From NCBI GenBank assembly GCA_019639115.1, contig JAHBSM010000005.1, forward strand, positions 124,001 to 188,000: 64,000 bases of DNA. The letters are read 5' to 3'. The notes below the pieces were generated by a model that did not search any database, was not told the origin of the DNA, and worked only from the letters and a program-made list of their open reading frames with translations. Shown here in pieces: positions 16,833 to 26,554 of this stretch. This stretch comes from Acidobacteriota bacterium (lineage in GTDB: Bacteria; Acidobacteriota; Blastocatellia; Pyrinomonadales; Pyrinomonadaceae). Both the position numbers and the translations under genes were made by a program. The stretch's first letter is position 1; each line of letters opens with the position of its first letter.

Positions 16833-18007
16833 ACGCGATCATTAGGACACAACCAATAGATGTCAGATCGGTCGAGGATCAATTCGAGATCGCGACATAC
16901 GCAAAAATGGACATCGTCGTCGAGCGCGGCAAAGGTGCCCGAGTTTGGACCTCGGACGGGCAGGAGTATCTGGACCTGTACGGTGGCCATGCCGTTTGTG
17001 CGACCGGTCATTCACATCCGCATGTGGTCAAAGCTATCAGAGAGCAAGCTGAGCGGATCATCTTCTACTCCAACCTTGTTTATTCAGATATACGAGCGGC
17101 AGCCGCCGAAATGCTGGCTTCAAGAACGCCTGCTGGACTCGACAAGGTTTTCTTCTGCAATTCGGGGACGGAAGCGAACGAGAACGCAATGAGAATGGCT
17201 CGGATGGCTACGGGCCGAGAAAAGATCGTCTCGTTCTCCGGCGGATTTCACGGCAGGACCGCTGATGCGATATCGGCGACATTTCTTGGCCATTATCGTG
17301 AGCTCGGGCAACCCAATGTTCCCTATCACGCTGATGCGGAATTTGGTGATATCGATTCGGCGCGGTCGGTAATCGATGCCGAGACCGCCGGAGTTGTGAT
17401 CGAGCCGATACAGTCGATGGCCGGTGTCCGAGAGGCGTCGCCGGGCTTTTTCAAAGAGTTGCGGGCTCATTGCGATGTGGTCGGTGCCAAGCTCATCTTT
17501 GACGAAGTGCAGACAGGGATCGGGCGGACCGGCGCCTGGTTCTTTTCAGGGAGCGAGGCGGCTGGAGGCGTAGTGCCGGACATGATAACACTCGCAAAAA
17601 GTCTCGGCAGCGGCATACCCGTCGGGGCCTGCGTCGTGACTCCTGTGATAAGCGGCCGGATCGGCACGAATGACCTCGGAACCACGTTTGGCGGGGGGAT
17701 GCTAGCTATGGCGGCGGTCGCGGCTACCATCGAAGCCATCGAGGCTGATGGCATGATCGAGAATGCAAAGGCGGTCGAAAGGTTCATTCGTGAGAAGCTT
17801 TCGGGGCAAGATCGCGTTCGATCTGTTCGCGGCAAAGGCTGTCTTCTCGGGATCGAGTTTGACGAGCCATGCAATAGCATTCATAAACATCTACTCGAAA
17901 ATGGAATAATCACGGGAACGTCGAGCGACCCGAAGGTGCTTCGTCTACTGCCGCCGCTGAACACACCTGTCTCTGATCTTGATCTGTTCATCAACCGTTT
18001 GCCATGA
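16829..18007 (+). CDS. argD: Acetylornithine (or succinylornithine) aminotransferase
   Basis: A 392-residue class III PLP aminotransferase that converts the N-acylglutamate semialdehyde to N-acylornithine. The PLP lysine is Lys257 in ITLAKSLGSGIPVGA, the cofactor aspartate is Asp225 in IFDEVQTGIGRTG, and FFCNSGTEANENAMRMAR is the phosphate-binding helix. Its start overlaps argC by 4 nt. As the next gene is an N-acylornithine carbamoyltransferase, the product is probably used without deacylation first. Confidence 0.95.
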   Translation: MNAIIRTQPIDVRSVEDQFEIATYAKMDIVVERGKGARVWTSDGQEYLDLYGGHAVCATGHSHPHVVKAIREQAERIIFYSNLVYSDIRAAAAEMLASRTPAGLDKVFFCNSGTEANENAMRMARMATGREKIVSFSGGFHGRTADAISATFLGHYRELGQPNVPYHADAEFGDIDSARSVIDAETAGVVIEPIQSMAGVREASPGFFKELRAHCDVVGAKLIFDEVQTGIGRTGAWFFSGSEAAGGVVPDMITLAKSLGSGIPVGACVVTPVISGRIGTNDLGTTFGGGMLAMAAVAATIEAIEADGMIENAKAVERFIREKLSGQDRVRSVRGKGCLLGIEFDEPCNSIHKHLLENGIITGTSSDPKVLRLLPPLNTPVSDLDLFINRLP

Positions 18008-18047
18008 CGCATTGCCCGTTTCTTAAAAAGTGCCAAGGAGCTGATCA

Positions 18048-19052
18048 ATGAGCCGCAACCTGCTCTCCACAGAAGACCTCCCGTACGACGAACTTTCTTC
18101 GCTGGTCGATGAAGCGATCGCTGCCAGATCCGGAAAGTCGCTGCCGCAAAAGCCGTTGGCGGGCCGGTCCGTGGCCCTTGTGTTCTTTAACCCAAGTCTG
18201 CGAACTCGAGCATCGATGCAGGTAGCGATCTACGAGCTCGGCGGCAATCCGGTATTCATCGAACCGGGCGGAACTTCCTGGTCGCTGGAGCATCGCGACG
18301 GCGTTGTGATGGACGGGGACAGAACCGAACATCTCGCCGAGTTCGTGCGCGTTCTCGAACGATATGTAGCCGCGATAGGCGTTCGGACGTTCGCTGAATT
18401 GAGGGACTGGGACGTCGATCGAGAAGATCCGATATTGAATGCCTTCGCGCGGTATGCGAGCGTACCGATAATCAATCTGGAATCGGCAATGCATCATCCC
18501 TGCCAAGCTCTGGCTGACATGATGACGATACGCGAGAAGCTCGGTGCCGGCCGACGCAAGCTGCTGCTCACATGGGCTTGGCATCCGAAACCGCTGCCGA
18601 TGGCAGTGCCGAATAGTTTTGCACTTGCGGCCGCTCAGTTTGGGCATGACCTCCGTATAGCTCACCCGCCGGGATATGGTTTGGACGAGCGGCTCATAGC
18701 AAGCATCGAGGAACATGCGGCCGCGAACGGAACAACCGTCGAATTCGTTGACGATCCGGACACTGCGTTTGACGAAGTTGATGTAGTGTATGCCAAAAGC
18801 TGGGGCGGCAAGCAATTCTATGGTGACGCTGCGGCGGACATAGCTCACAGGGCCGCCTTTCGCGGTGATTGGATAGTGACCTCGGAAAAGATGGCTCGCA
18901 CTGCTGACGCGATCTTCATGCACTGCCTGCCCGTTCGCCGAAATGTGATCGTCACGGATGAGGTCATCGATTCACCGCGTTCGGTGGTGATCGACGAGGC
19001 GGAGAATCGCTTGCACATTCAAAAAGCGATACTGACCAAGCTGATCAAATGA
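18048..19052 (+). CDS. argF': N-acetylornithine/N-succinylornithine carbamoyltransferase
   Basis: The 334-residue enzyme is a transcarbamylase of the N-acylornithine type rather than a classic ornithine carbamoyltransferase. The carbamoyl-phosphate loop reads FFNPSLRTRAS (about 47-57), and MHHPCQALAD, HCLPVRRNV and DEAENRLHIQKAI are present. The signature HPKPLPMAVPNS replaces the ornithine-binding block of OTCases and matches the Xanthomonas acetylornithine and Bacteroides succinylornithine enzymes. WSLEHRDG near residues 78-85 is the loop that separates the acetyl from the succinyl type; I cannot settle it by eye. In this route carbamoylation precedes deacylation. The gene starts 40 bp after argD and overlaps argB by 4 nt. 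Confidence 0.9.
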   Translation: MSRNLLSTEDLPYDELSSLVDEAIAARSGKSLPQKPLAGRSVALVFFNPSLRTRASMQVAIYELGGNPVFIEPGGTSWSLEHRDGVVMDGDRTEHLAEFVRVLERYVAAIGVRTFAELRDWDVDREDPILNAFARYASVPIINLESAMHHPCQALADMMTIREKLGAGRRKLLLTWAWHPKPLPMAVPNSFALAAAQFGHDLRIAHPPGYGLDERLIASIEEHAAANGTTVEFVDDPDTAFDEVDVVYAKSWGGKQFYGDAAADIAHRAAFRGDWIVTSEKMARTADAIFMHCLPVRRNVIVTDEVIDSPRSVVIDEAENRLHIQKAILTKLIK

Positions 19053-19936
19053 ATATCGATACTCTGGACATCTTGCGCGAAGCTCTGCCGTACATTCAGC
19101 GGTTTGCGGGAAAGACATTCGTGATCAAATTCTCGGGGAAGGCCACCGAAGACCGCGATGTACTCGCCTCGTTAACCGAGGAGATCGGGCTGCTGCACGA
19201 GGTTGGCATACGCGTCTGTGTTGTGCACGGCGGCGGAAAGCAGCTTACGGAATTGGCAGAAAGGCTCGGGGTGGTACAGCGTGTCGTCGCTGGACGCCGT
19301 GTGACCGACGACGAAACTTTAGAATTGGCGAAAATGGTGTTCCGCGGAAAGATCAATACAGAGATCCTGTCGCAGTTTCGACGCCGCGGGATTCACGCCG
19401 TTGGTCTGTCAGGGATCGACGGCGGAGTGGTCAAGGCCGTGAGACGACAGCCAAAGGACCACTACAATCAAAAAACCGGAGAAACCGAGACGATCGACTT
19501 TGGTAATGTCGGTGACGTGGTCGAGATCGACGCGACGCTGATCGAAACCATACTCGACAGCGGCTACCTGCCCGTCATCTCGTCGCTTGGAGCCGATGAT
19601 GACGGACGGATCTTTAACATAAACGCGGATACGATCGCAGCCGAGATGGCGGTTGCTCTCGTCGCGGAGAAGCTCGTGCTGATCACCGACGTGAACGGTA
19701 TCTATTTGGATGCCAAAGACCCTGAGACCAAGCTATCGCGGCTCACCGCGGACGAAGCGATCGATCTGATCAATTCCGGACGGGCTTCAGACGGTATGGT
19801 ACCAAAACTTGAGAACCTCGCGGACATCGTACGCCGTGGTGTCGGCTCGGCTCATGTGATCGGTTGTTCGGTCCGAAATTCGATACTTGCCGAGGTTTTC
19901 ACGGATGAAGGGACCGGAACGATGGTAGTGAAATGA
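19049..19936 (+). CDS. argB: Acetylglutamate kinase
   Basis: The 295-residue amino acid kinase phosphorylates N-acetylglutamate. Visible motifs are FVIKFSGKA (phosphate-binding lysine), VVHGGGKQL, the substrate region NINADTIAAEMAVAL, LITDVNGIYLD and GMVPKLENL. The N-terminus MNIDTLDILREALPYIQRFAGKT is a short helix like that of arginine-insensitive forms, though arginine-inhibited enzymes also have an N-terminal helix, so feedback control cannot be judged. It ends the operon; no N-acetylglutamate synthase, deacylase, argG or argH is in the window. A bidirectional hairpin terminator follows. Confidence 0.95.
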   Translation: MNIDTLDILREALPYIQRFAGKTFVIKFSGKATEDRDVLASLTEEIGLLHEVGIRVCVVHGGGKQLTELAERLGVVQRVVAGRRVTDDETLELAKMVFRGKINTEILSQFRRRGIHAVGLSGIDGGVVKAVRRQPKDHYNQKTGETETIDFGNVGDVVEIDATLIETILDSGYLPVISSLGADDDGRIFNINADTIAAEMAVALVAEKLVLITDVNGIYLDAKDPETKLSRLTADEAIDLINSGRASDGMVPKLENLADIVRRGVGSAHVIGCSVRNSILAEVFTDEGTGTMVVK

Positions 19937-20002
19937 GCTGCAATTTGCCTCTCGCCAGTCTAGCGGTTCGTGCCTGAAGGGTAGAGCGATTCGCCCCGGC
20001 GC

Positions 20003-20028
20003 AAAAAAACGGCCCACTAGGCCGTTTT
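20003..20028 (-). terminator. Bidirectional hairpin terminator between argB and tRNA-Leu
   Basis: AACGGCC and GGCCGTT pair around a 5-nt loop. On the minus strand the stem is followed by a run of seven T residues, a strong terminator for the tRNA transcript. On the plus strand it is followed by TTTT and could also end the arginine operon. Confidence 0.85.
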
Positions 20029-20039
20029 CGCAATTCGAA

Positions 20040-20124
20040 TGGTGCTCAGGGCGAGACTCGAACTCGCACGGATTACTCCACACGCCCCTCAAACGTGCGC
20101 GGCTACCAATTACGCCACCTGAGC
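20040..20124 (-). tRNA. tRNA-Leu (anticodon GAG)
   Basis: Read on the minus strand, the 85-nt gene starts GCTCAGG, which pairs with CCTGAGC at the 3' end; the discriminator is A and CCA is encoded. The D-loop has AATTGGTAG. The anticodon arm is CACGT-TTGAGGG-GCGTG with GAG in the loop. A long variable arm of leucine type and the T-arm GCGAGTTCGAGTCTCGC follow. It reads CUC and CUU codons. It lies in the gap between the convergent argB and secG genes. Confidence 0.95.
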
Positions 20125-20141
20125 ACTAATTGTCAATCAAC

Positions 20142-20516
20142 CTACTTATTGGCCGCAGGCTGTTCGCCGGCCGGAGCGGACGACGGCGCAGCATCATTAT
20201 TTGCTGCGGGAGCCGGTTCTGTATTGGCAGTCGGCGCGGTCTCAGACGATTCAATAGTTTCCGGATTAGACGAAAGTACTGAGACATTCCCGTTCAATGC
20301 CGGCATCGAAAGCAACAGCGCCGAGACCATGAATATGACCGCCGCCGAGATCGTGATCTTAGCTAAAATGGTCGCCGTCCCGCGAGGTGCAAATGCCGAA
20401 CTCGAGATATTGCTTGTGAACAGTGCTCCCGCATCGGTCTTACCCGGCTGAAGCAAAACAGCAATAACGAGCACCACGCACGAAAGAAAAAATATACCGT
20501 AGAGAAGATAAACCAT
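20142..20516 (-). CDS. secG: Preprotein translocase subunit SecG with a long low-complexity tail
   Basis: The first 70 or so residues are a typical SecG: helix 1 (YLLYGIFFLSCVVLVIAVLLQ), the loop LLQPGKTDAGALF, and helix 2 (ITISAAVIFMVSALLLS). The remaining 50 residues are rich in Ala, Pro, Asn, Glu and Thr and look disordered. The total of 124 residues is longer than the E. coli protein only because of this tail. It assists SecYEG-mediated export. The gene follows tpiA by 18 bp; the gap-pgk-tpiA-secG order is found in many bacteria. Confidence 0.93.
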   Translation of the reverse strand: MVYLLYGIFFLSCVVLVIAVLLQPGKTDAGALFTSNISSSAFAPRGTATILAKITISAAVIFMVSALLLSMPALNGNVSVLSSNPETIESSETAPTANTEPAPAANNDAAPSSAPAGEQPAANK

Positions 20517-20534
20517 TTTATAAAAACCGATCAG

Positions 20535-21293
20535 TTAACCGGTATAGTTGACGATACCGGCAAAACTTTCAGCGGAAAGACTTGCGCCTCCCACCAACGC
20601 TCCGTCCACGTCCTCGCAAGCCATCAGCTCAGCGATGTTCTCAGGTTTGACCGAGCCCCCGTAGAGTATCCGCAGAGCCTCCGCCACCTGATTGCCGTGA
20701 GTCGCGGCAATCAGGTGGCGGATATGGGCGTGCATTTCTTGAGCCTGTACAGGCGTGGCGGTTCTACCCGTCCCGATCGCCCAAACAGGCTCGTAAGCGA
20801 TTATGATACGTTCCATGTCAGAAACTGTCAAACCGTTGAGCCCCGCGATGACTTGTTCTTCGACGACCACATTTTGGGTTCCGGCGTCCCTGGATGCTAG
20901 GTCCTCGCCAACACAGACGATCGCGATCAGCCCTGCTCCGAGAGCAGCTTTGACCTTGCGATTTACAGTCTCATCGGTCTCGGCAAAAAATTGCCTTCGT
21001 TCGCTGTGGCCAATTATGACGTGACTGCATCCGGCATCTTTGATCATTACAGGTGCGATCTCGCCGGTGAGAGCGCCGAATTCATTCTGGACGGAGCAGT
21101 TTTGGGCCGCAACTTTGATATTTGACCCGTCCAGTCGATCAGCCACCGATCGTAACGCCGTGTACACCGGTGCAATGATCACCTCGGCGTGGAAGGCATT
21201 CGCGACCAAAGGTTTAAGGCTGACGGCCGATTCGATCGATTCGCCGATGAGCTTGTACATTTTCCAATTGCCGGCTATAACGGGTTTTCGCAT
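20535..21293 (-). CDS. tpiA: Triosephosphate isomerase
   Basis: The 252-residue TIM barrel interconverts dihydroxyacetone phosphate and glyceraldehyde 3-phosphate. The N-terminal AGNWKMYK carries the catalytic Asn and Lys. [10 protein letters not shown] contains the electrophilic His, [15 protein letters not shown] the catalytic Glu and flexible loop 6, and [10 protein letters not shown] the phosphate-binding loop. It lies between the yitT-like gene (7 bp upstream) and secG in the glycolytic operon. Confidence 0.97.
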   Translation of the reverse strand: MRKPVIAGNWKMYKLIGESIESAVSLKPLVANAFHAEVIIAPVYTALRSVADRLDGSNIKVAAQNCSVQNEFGALTGEIAPVMIKDAGCSHVIIGHSERRQFFAETDETVNRKVKAALGAGLIAIVCVGEDLASRDAGTQNVVVEEQVIAGLNGLTVSDMERIIIAYEPVWAIGTGRTATPVQAQEMHAHIRHLIAATHGNQVAEALRILYGGSVKPENIAELMACEDVDGALVGGASLSAESFAGIVNYTG

Positions 21294-21300
21294 ATTTTTG

Positions 21301-22158
21301 TTAGTGCATGAGCGGCCGTTTTATTAGGCCGCCGTCCACATCGCTGAGTGCGTGAGTCGTCATGAAGGCTGTCGGATCGATCTCGTTCACAACGGTTTTG
21401 ATGCTTCCGATCTCGAGTCGCGTCACCACACAGTAAAGTATCGGGCGATCTTCATTGACCTCACCGGTCGATCCGACCCCTCCCGTACCTCTAAATACCG
21501 TGACCCCGCGGTGCAGGCGACGGGTGATGGCTTCCCTTATATCGTCGTTCTTGGTAGAGACGATCATTATTGCGGTGTATTCTTCGACACCATGTATCAG
21601 GAAGCTGATCGCTTTTGTCGCAGCTACATAGGTCAGGATCGAATACATCGCAGACTCGACACTGAGCAAGAACGCAGCAGCCCCGAATATCAGAACATTG
21701 AGAACCAGTATTACGTCCCCAACCTGCAGGAGATAGCTCCGGCGGCTGATCAAAAGAGCTGCGATCTCAGTCCCGTCAAGTACTGAGCCGCCGCGGATGG
21801 CCAATCCGATACCGGCGCCAATGAACAGCCCGCCGAATACGGCTGTAAGCAGCTTATCTGGTGTGACGTCCGGGAACTCAACAAAATGCAAGATGACCGA
21901 CAGGCCGGTGATGCCGAACGCGCTCATAACAGCAAACTTCCTGCCGACTTGCCTGTAGGCGATCAGGATGAACGGAATATTGATAATTACGAGCAGGACC
22001 GCCAACGACCAACCGGTCACATCAGATATGAGCATAGAGATACCTGTGACCCCGCCATCGATGAACCTGCTGGACACGAGAAACCCTTTGATCCCAAAGG
22101 CAGCGGAGAACATGCCCGCGATCATCAACAGTATCCCTCTAATGTCTGAGAACATCAT
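21301..22158 (-). CDS. YitT-family membrane protein (DUF161 plus DUF2179)
   Basis: From ATG 22158 (MMFSDIRG) the product has 285 residues; an extension to 22221 would overlap pgk and is rejected. About five transmembrane helices form the YitT domain, with [18 protein letters not shown] and [29 protein letters not shown] typical of the family. A soluble DUF2179 domain follows from about residue 205 ([31 protein letters not shown] pattern), which may bind a ligand. Function is unknown; such proteins are proposed to transport or sense small molecules. Its place inside a glycolytic operon is unusual. Confidence 0.85.
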   Translation of the reverse strand: MMFSDIRGILLMIAGMFSAAFGIKGFLVSSRFIDGGVTGISMLISDVTGWSLAVLLVIINIPFILIAYRQVGRKFAVMSAFGITGLSVILHFVEFPDVTPDKLLTAVFGGLFIGAGIGLAIRGGSVLDGTEIAALLISRRSYLLQVGDVILVLNVLIFGAAAFLLSVESAMYSILTYVAATKAISFLIHGVEEYTAIMIVSTKNDDIREAITRRLHRGVTVFRGTGGVGSTGEVNEDRPILYCVVTRLEIGSIKTVVNEIDPTAFMTTHALSDVDGGLIKRPLMH

Positions 22159-22174
22159 CCTAAATTGCCGAACC

Positions 22175-23395
22175 TCAACGGTCGTTGAGCGCCGCGACAC
22201 CCGGCAGAATATCTCCCGCAAGGAACTCGAGCGTCGCGCCCCCGCCCGTGGAGATGTGGCTTATCCTGCCGTTCAGGCCCGCCTGATTTACCGCTGCGAC
22301 CGAATCACCGCCGCCGACGATCGAAACGGCTCCTTCGTCCGTAGCCTTCGCAACGGCGTTCGCTATAGCGATCGTGCCTTGATCGAACGGCTTCTCCTCG
22401 AACATCCCCATCGGGCCGTTCCACACAATGGTCTTTGCGCCTTCCAGAGCGTTCGCAAAAATTGACGCCGTTTCGACGCCTATGTCCAATCCGACGAGGC
22501 CTGCATTTGTAAACTCTATAGGAATCGTTTTTACCGAATTTATCGGATCGAAACTATCAACCACTTGATGGTCAGTAGGTAGAAGCAATTTGACACCGGC
22601 ATCATTGGCCATGCGTTCGATCTCAAGGGCCTTCGGCATCATCTCATCCTCCACGAGAGACTTGCCGACGGTGAAGCCCTGTGCCTTGAAGAATGTATAG
22701 GCCATGGCTCCGCCAATGAGAAGTTTGTCAACGCGTCGCCGGATGAGGGATTCGATCACGGGTATCTTGTCGGAGACTTTGGCGCCGCCCAGGATCGCGA
22801 CAAATGGACGGTCGGGGTCATCGAGCGCCTTGCCCAGAAACTGAAGTTCTTTCTCCATCAGCAAGCCGGCGACACAGGTATCGACAAAATGAGTGATGCC
22901 CTCCGTCGATGCATGTGCCCGGTGCGCGGTTCCAAATGCATCATTAACATAGACGTCTATACCCTTAGCGAGCGAACGGGCAAACTCGGGGTCATTCTTT
23001 TCTTCACCGGCGTCTAGTCTCAGGTTCTCAAGCATTACCAGGTCGCCCGCTTCCAGATTTGAGACGGCCTGTTCGATATTGTCCAATTCAGAAAACCTGA
23101 CCTGCTTGTCGAGCAGTTCTGAGAGTCTTTCGGCCACCGGCTTGAGCGAATACTTCGCGACATCGAAAGGCATTCCCTTTTCTTCGGCCTTCTTTTTGTC
23201 CTTCAACGGACGCCCAAGATGGGACGCAAGCACGACCTTTGCTCCCTGATCGAGCGCGTACTTGATCGTCGGCAGGGCTCCGCGAATTCGCGTGTCATCC
23301 TCGATCACCCCGCTTTTGATCGGAACATTGAAATCGACACGGATAAACACCGTTCTGCCCGCCAGATCCACGTCTTTGATGGTTCTCTTGTTCAT
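22175..23395 (-). CDS. pgk: Phosphoglycerate kinase
   Basis: The ATG at 23395 ([11 protein letters not shown]) gives 406 residues; an earlier TTG at 23419 is possible but less likely. The enzyme makes ATP from 1,3-bisphosphoglycerate. Motifs include [10 protein letters not shown] near the start, ASHLGRP, the interdomain region [12 protein letters not shown], the nucleotide-binding segment [15 protein letters not shown] (here beginning TIVWNG) and [12 protein letters not shown] near the C-terminus. It is downstream of gap by about 63 bp and directly precedes the YitT-like gene. Confidence 0.97.
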   Translation of the reverse strand: MNKRTIKDVDLAGRTVFIRVDFNVPIKSGVIEDDTRIRGALPTIKYALDQGAKVVLASHLGRPLKDKKKAEEKGMPFDVAKYSLKPVAERLSELLDKQVRFSELDNIEQAVSNLEAGDLVMLENLRLDAGEEKNDPEFARSLAKGIDVYVNDAFGTAHRAHASTEGITHFVDTCVAGLLMEKELQFLGKALDDPDRPFVAILGGAKVSDKIPVIESLIRRRVDKLLIGGAMAYTFFKAQGFTVGKSLVEDEMMPKALEIERMANDAGVKLLLPTDHQVVDSFDPINSVKTIPIEFTNAGLVGLDIGVETASIFANALEGAKTIVWNGPMGMFEEKPFDQGTIAIANAVAKATDEGAVSIVGGGDSVAAVNQAGLNGRISHISTGGGATLEFLAGDILPGVAALNDR

Positions 23396-23458
23396 ATTCG
23401 AAAAATGGCCGACAGCCAATAGCTAAAGCTGTCAGCCAATATAGATTGATCCATTGGA

Positions 23459-24466
23459 TCAGATGCCCTTCGCCGCCATGAACTTGACCAGGTCACGAAC
23501 TCTGCAGGAGTATCCCCATTCGTTGTCGTACCAAGACAGGATCTTTATGCAAGTGCCGTCGATGACCTTTGTATTCTCGGAATCGACGATCGATGAGTGC
23601 GAGTTCCCTTTGAAATCGATCGAAACAAGCGGCTCGTCGCTGACGGCCAGTATCCCTTTGAGCGGGCCTGCCGAAGCATCCCGAAGCACTTGATTCACTT
23701 CGTCTGCGGATGTCCCCCTTTCAACGTTCATCACTACGTCCACCAGCGAGACATTTGGAGTGGGAACGCGGACCGAAATGCCGTCGAACTTGCCTTTCAG
23801 CTCGGGGATCACGAGGGCTACGGCCTTAGCCGCGCCCGTTGAGGTCGGGATCATCGATAGTGCGGCCGCACGGGCACGCCTGAGATCCTTGTGCGGCAGG
23901 TCAAGCAGCTGCTGGTCGTTCGTATAGCTGTGTATCGTATTCATCAAAGCATTCTTGATGCCGAAGTTCTCGTGTATCACCTTCGCCACAGGAGCAAGGC
24001 AGTTCGTAGTGCAGGATGCATTTGAAACGATGTGATGCGCTGACGGGTCATACATAGCATCGTTGACGCCGAGCACGACGGTGACGTCCTCACCCTTTGC
24101 CGGAGCGGAAATGATCACTTTTTTTACCGATCCGCGAAGATGTTTGCCTGCATCCTCAGCTTTTGTGAATCGTCCCGTCGATTCGATCACGATCTCGGCA
24201 CCGACGGCCGACCAATCAATGGCCGCCGGATCCTTTTCGGAGAAAACACGAAACGAGTCGCCCTCGACTTTGATCATTCCGTCGCCGGCAGTGATCTCGT
24301 GATCGAGATTCCCCATTACCGAATCATATTTAAGCAGGTGAGCGAGAGTCTTAGTGTCCGTCAGGTCGTTCACAGCGACAAAATCGATGTCCGAGTCACC
24401 CAGGCATGAACGCATCACGTTCCTTCCGATACGGCCAAACCCATTAATACCGACCTTGATACCCAT
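23459..24466 (-). CDS. gap: Glyceraldehyde-3-phosphate dehydrogenase, type I
   Basis: This 335-residue enzyme oxidises glyceraldehyde 3-phosphate with NAD(P). It starts with the Rossmann motif [13 protein letters not shown] and has the catalytic cysteine in [12 protein letters not shown], the catalytic His in [10 protein letters not shown], and the C-terminal [20 protein letters not shown] lies 9 nt before the ATG, one of the clearest ribosome-binding sites in the window. It is the first gene of gap-pgk-yitT-tpiA-secG. Confidence 0.97.
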   Translation of the reverse strand: MGIKVGINGFGRIGRNVMRSCLGDSDIDFVAVNDLTDTKTLAHLLKYDSVMGNLDHEITAGDGMIKVEGDSFRVFSEKDPAAIDWSAVGAEIVIESTGRFTKAEDAGKHLRGSVKKVIISAPAKGEDVTVVLGVNDAMYDPSAHHIVSNASCTTNCLAPVAKVIHENFGIKNALMNTIHSYTNDQQLLDLPHKDLRRARAAALSMIPTSTGAAKAVALVIPELKGKFDGISVRVPTPNVSLVDVVMNVERGTSADEVNQVLRDASAGPLKGILAVSDEPLVSIDFKGNSHSSIVDSENTKVIDGTCIKILSWYDNEWGYSCRVRDLVKFMAAKGI

Positions 24467-24506
24467 TTCTAATATCCTCCGGAGGTGTTAGTAAAAAATA
24501 AACTTG

Positions 24507-24535
24507 AGAATATCGTATCGGTGGCCATAATTCAA
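24507..24535 (-). promoter_or_regulatory. Candidate sigma-70 promoter of the gap operon
   Basis: On the minus strand TTGAAT (24535-24530) and TATTCT (24512-24507) are separated by 17 bp, and the -10 lies 40 bp before the gap ATG. The A+T-rich leader between them contains the strong Shine-Dalgarno sequence. Confidence 0.55.
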
Positions 24536-24567
24536 TTTCGACCCGGATCCTTGGATCGACGCGTGGT

Positions 24568-24637
24568 AAGGCCGATTTGTTGAAACAATTGGCCTTATTG
24601 TGCCGTAAAACATCGCCGAGATCTTCGGCTTTATTTG
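24568..24637. promoter_or_regulatory. Two inverted repeats in the gap/tolC divergent region
   Basis: An imperfect repeat pairs AAGGCC-GATTTGT (from 24568) with ACAATT-GGCCTT (ending 24596). A second, GCCGA-gatct-TCGGC (24615-24629), is followed by TTTATTT on the plus strand and ends 38 bp before the tolC ATG. They could be an operator and a leader hairpin for tolC. Confidence 0.35.
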
Positions 24638-24674
24638 AGGTCTGTTAAGATCGAAGTTTTGGAGCTATCCGCGA

Positions 24675-26474
24675 ATGAGACCATTATATCGGAGTTCAAT
24701 TCTTTCACTTTCGGCTGCATGTTTGTCCGTGATCCTATCTGGCAGCGGGGCGGCTCAGGAGGTTGCACCCGTCTCGTCGGAAAGCGACGCTCTAAAGCAA
24801 GCCAGGCTTAACGTGAACCGGACTGTCCCGAGTTCGGGATCGGATTCATACACGCCTTCCCCTGTTACTCGTGTCGGGGTTCAGACGACCGATCCACTGC
24901 CGCTTTCGCTGGCTGACGCTATTCGACGCACGTTGTCTAACAACAATGACATCGAGGTGTCGAGGGTTGACGTCCGGATATCGAAAACACAATTAGAAGC
25001 TCAGCGAGGAGTCTTTGACCCGGTATTCACGTTCGCACCAAACTATTCGCGAAGCTCTACAACAGGTTCCACGGCGACCAACGATATTAGATTCAACACG
25101 AATTTTAGCCAGTTCATTCGTCCCGGCGGCGGCAGCTATCAGGTATTTTTCAATAATTCTCGGACCGAGAACGCATTTGCACAAGCTCAGTTGAGTTCGG
25201 GCTCGATCAGCGGCAGCGGAAGCGCGGTGTATTCTTCGGCTTTGGGCGTAAGCTATACTCAACCGCTTTTTCGTAATCGCAAGATCGATTCCAAACGCCA
25301 GCAGCTTAGGATCGCAAAAAAGCGGCTCGAGCAGACAGATACTGAATTCAGCCTTCAGGCGATTTCCACCATTACTGCTGTGCAGCGAGCATATTGGGAC
25401 TTGGTCCTTGCACTCAGAGATCAGCAGAACAGGGTTGCAAATCTCAACTTGGCAAAAGAGAATCTCCGCCTGACCGAAGCAAGGATCGACGCAGGCATTG
25501 CGGCGCCGCTTGAGAGAGCGGAACTTGAGACCGAGGTTGCGACCCGCGAAGGAGACGTGTTGTCGGCGACGCAGAATGTGACGGTTGCCGAGAATGCCCT
25601 AAAGCAGTTGTTGATCCGTGACCCGCTGTCGCCCGAATGGAGGCAGACCATCGTACCGACCGATCTGCCGGTGGTCGATCCGGCACCTGTGTTGTTGGAT
25701 GATGCGATGCGCGACGCGATGGACAATCGTTTCGAGCTCAAGAGGCTCAAGCTGGCTCGAGAGATAAATCAGGTTGATATCGAATACTACCGCGACCAGA
25801 CCAGACCGCAAGTCGATCTCAACACGACCTTTTCTTTGAATGGTTTTTCTCGCGGCGGAGTTACGACCGCAAGCACTTTTGTGTCTCAGTTCACGGGTAA
25901 TTCCGAGATCCTGCGCACCCGTCTGAATACGCTGCTTCCGGCCAATAACCAGATCGCGAATCCGCTGATCGAGGTTCCGGGCAGTCCTTCATATCTTGCC
26001 GGCGGTTTTAACAGGTCGCTGCCAAATCTATTTCGTTCGGATGCCCCTAATTACTCGGTCGGCGTAACATTCTCATTTCCGCTGAGAAATCGCACCGCAA
26101 AGGCAAATCTGGAAGGCGCTCGTATAACTGAAGAGAGGCTTGCAGCTCAAACGCGAGCCCAGGAAGAAGCCGTGATGGTGGACGTCAGAAACGCGGTCCA
26201 GGCATTGGAAACGGCGCGTCAGCGTGTGTTCACGGCCAGACGTGCACGTCAGAGCGCCGAGGTTCAGCTTGCCGGCGAAAGACGACTATATGATGCGGGA
26301 CGTTCGACGACGTTCTTGCTTCTTCAGCGTGAGAACGCACTTACCAACGCTAAGAATGCTGAGATCCGTGCTGAGACCGATTATACGAAAGCGAATGCAG
26401 AACTTCAGCGGGTCACGGTGACGACATTTCGCGTCAACGGGATACAGCTCGACCGTCCGGTCGACCTGAATTGA
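24675..26474 (+). CDS. TolC-family outer membrane efflux protein
   Basis: The 599-residue protein begins with a signal peptide (SSILSLSAACLSVILSGSGAAQE) and has the internally duplicated, helix-rich TolC layout. The first half includes LSLADAIRRTLSNNNDIEVSRVDV and a strand-rich part; the second half contains VDVRNAVQALETARQRV and RRLYDAGRSTTFLLLQRENALTNAK, the family pattern preceding the last long helix. An insertion rich in Asn, Ser and Gly separates the halves (about residues 390-455). It would form a trimeric export duct. No inner-membrane pump or adaptor gene is adjacent, so its partner is unknown. GGAGC lies before the ATG. Confidence 0.9.
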   Translation: MRPLYRSSILSLSAACLSVILSGSGAAQEVAPVSSESDALKQARLNVNRTVPSSGSDSYTPSPVTRVGVQTTDPLPLSLADAIRRTLSNNNDIEVSRVDVRISKTQLEAQRGVFDPVFTFAPNYSRSSTTGSTATNDIRFNTNFSQFIRPGGGSYQVFFNNSRTENAFAQAQLSSGSISGSGSAVYSSALGVSYTQPLFRNRKIDSKRQQLRIAKKRLEQTDTEFSLQAISTITAVQRAYWDLVLALRDQQNRVANLNLAKENLRLTEARIDAGIAAPLERAELETEVATREGDVLSATQNVTVAENALKQLLIRDPLSPEWRQTIVPTDLPVVDPAPVLLDDAMRDAMDNRFELKRLKLAREINQVDIEYYRDQTRPQVDLNTTFSLNGFSRGGVTTASTFVSQFTGNSEILRTRLNTLLPANNQIANPLIEVPGSPSYLAGGFNRSLPNLFRSDAPNYSVGVTFSFPLRNRTAKANLEGARITEERLAAQTRAQEEAVMVDVRNAVQALETARQRVFTARRARQSAEVQLAGERRLYDAGRSTTFLLLQRENALTNAKNAEIRAETDYTKANAELQRVTVTTFRVNGIQLDRPVDLN

Positions 26475-26498
26475 TCGATCAGGCCAGAGGCTTCTAAG

Positions 26499-26523
26499 GT
26501 GCCGCCCTAGTGCGGCACTTTCC
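26499..26523 (+). terminator. Hairpin after tolC
   Basis: GTGCCGC pairs with GCGGCAC (stem from about 26499 to 26517), followed by TTTCCGTTTT. The T-run is short, so termination may be partial. An ATG at 26510 lies in this hairpin and is therefore a poor start for the next gene. Confidence 0.5.
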
Positions 26524-26554
26524 GTTTTGGCAAAAACTTGCGAAACTCTCTACC

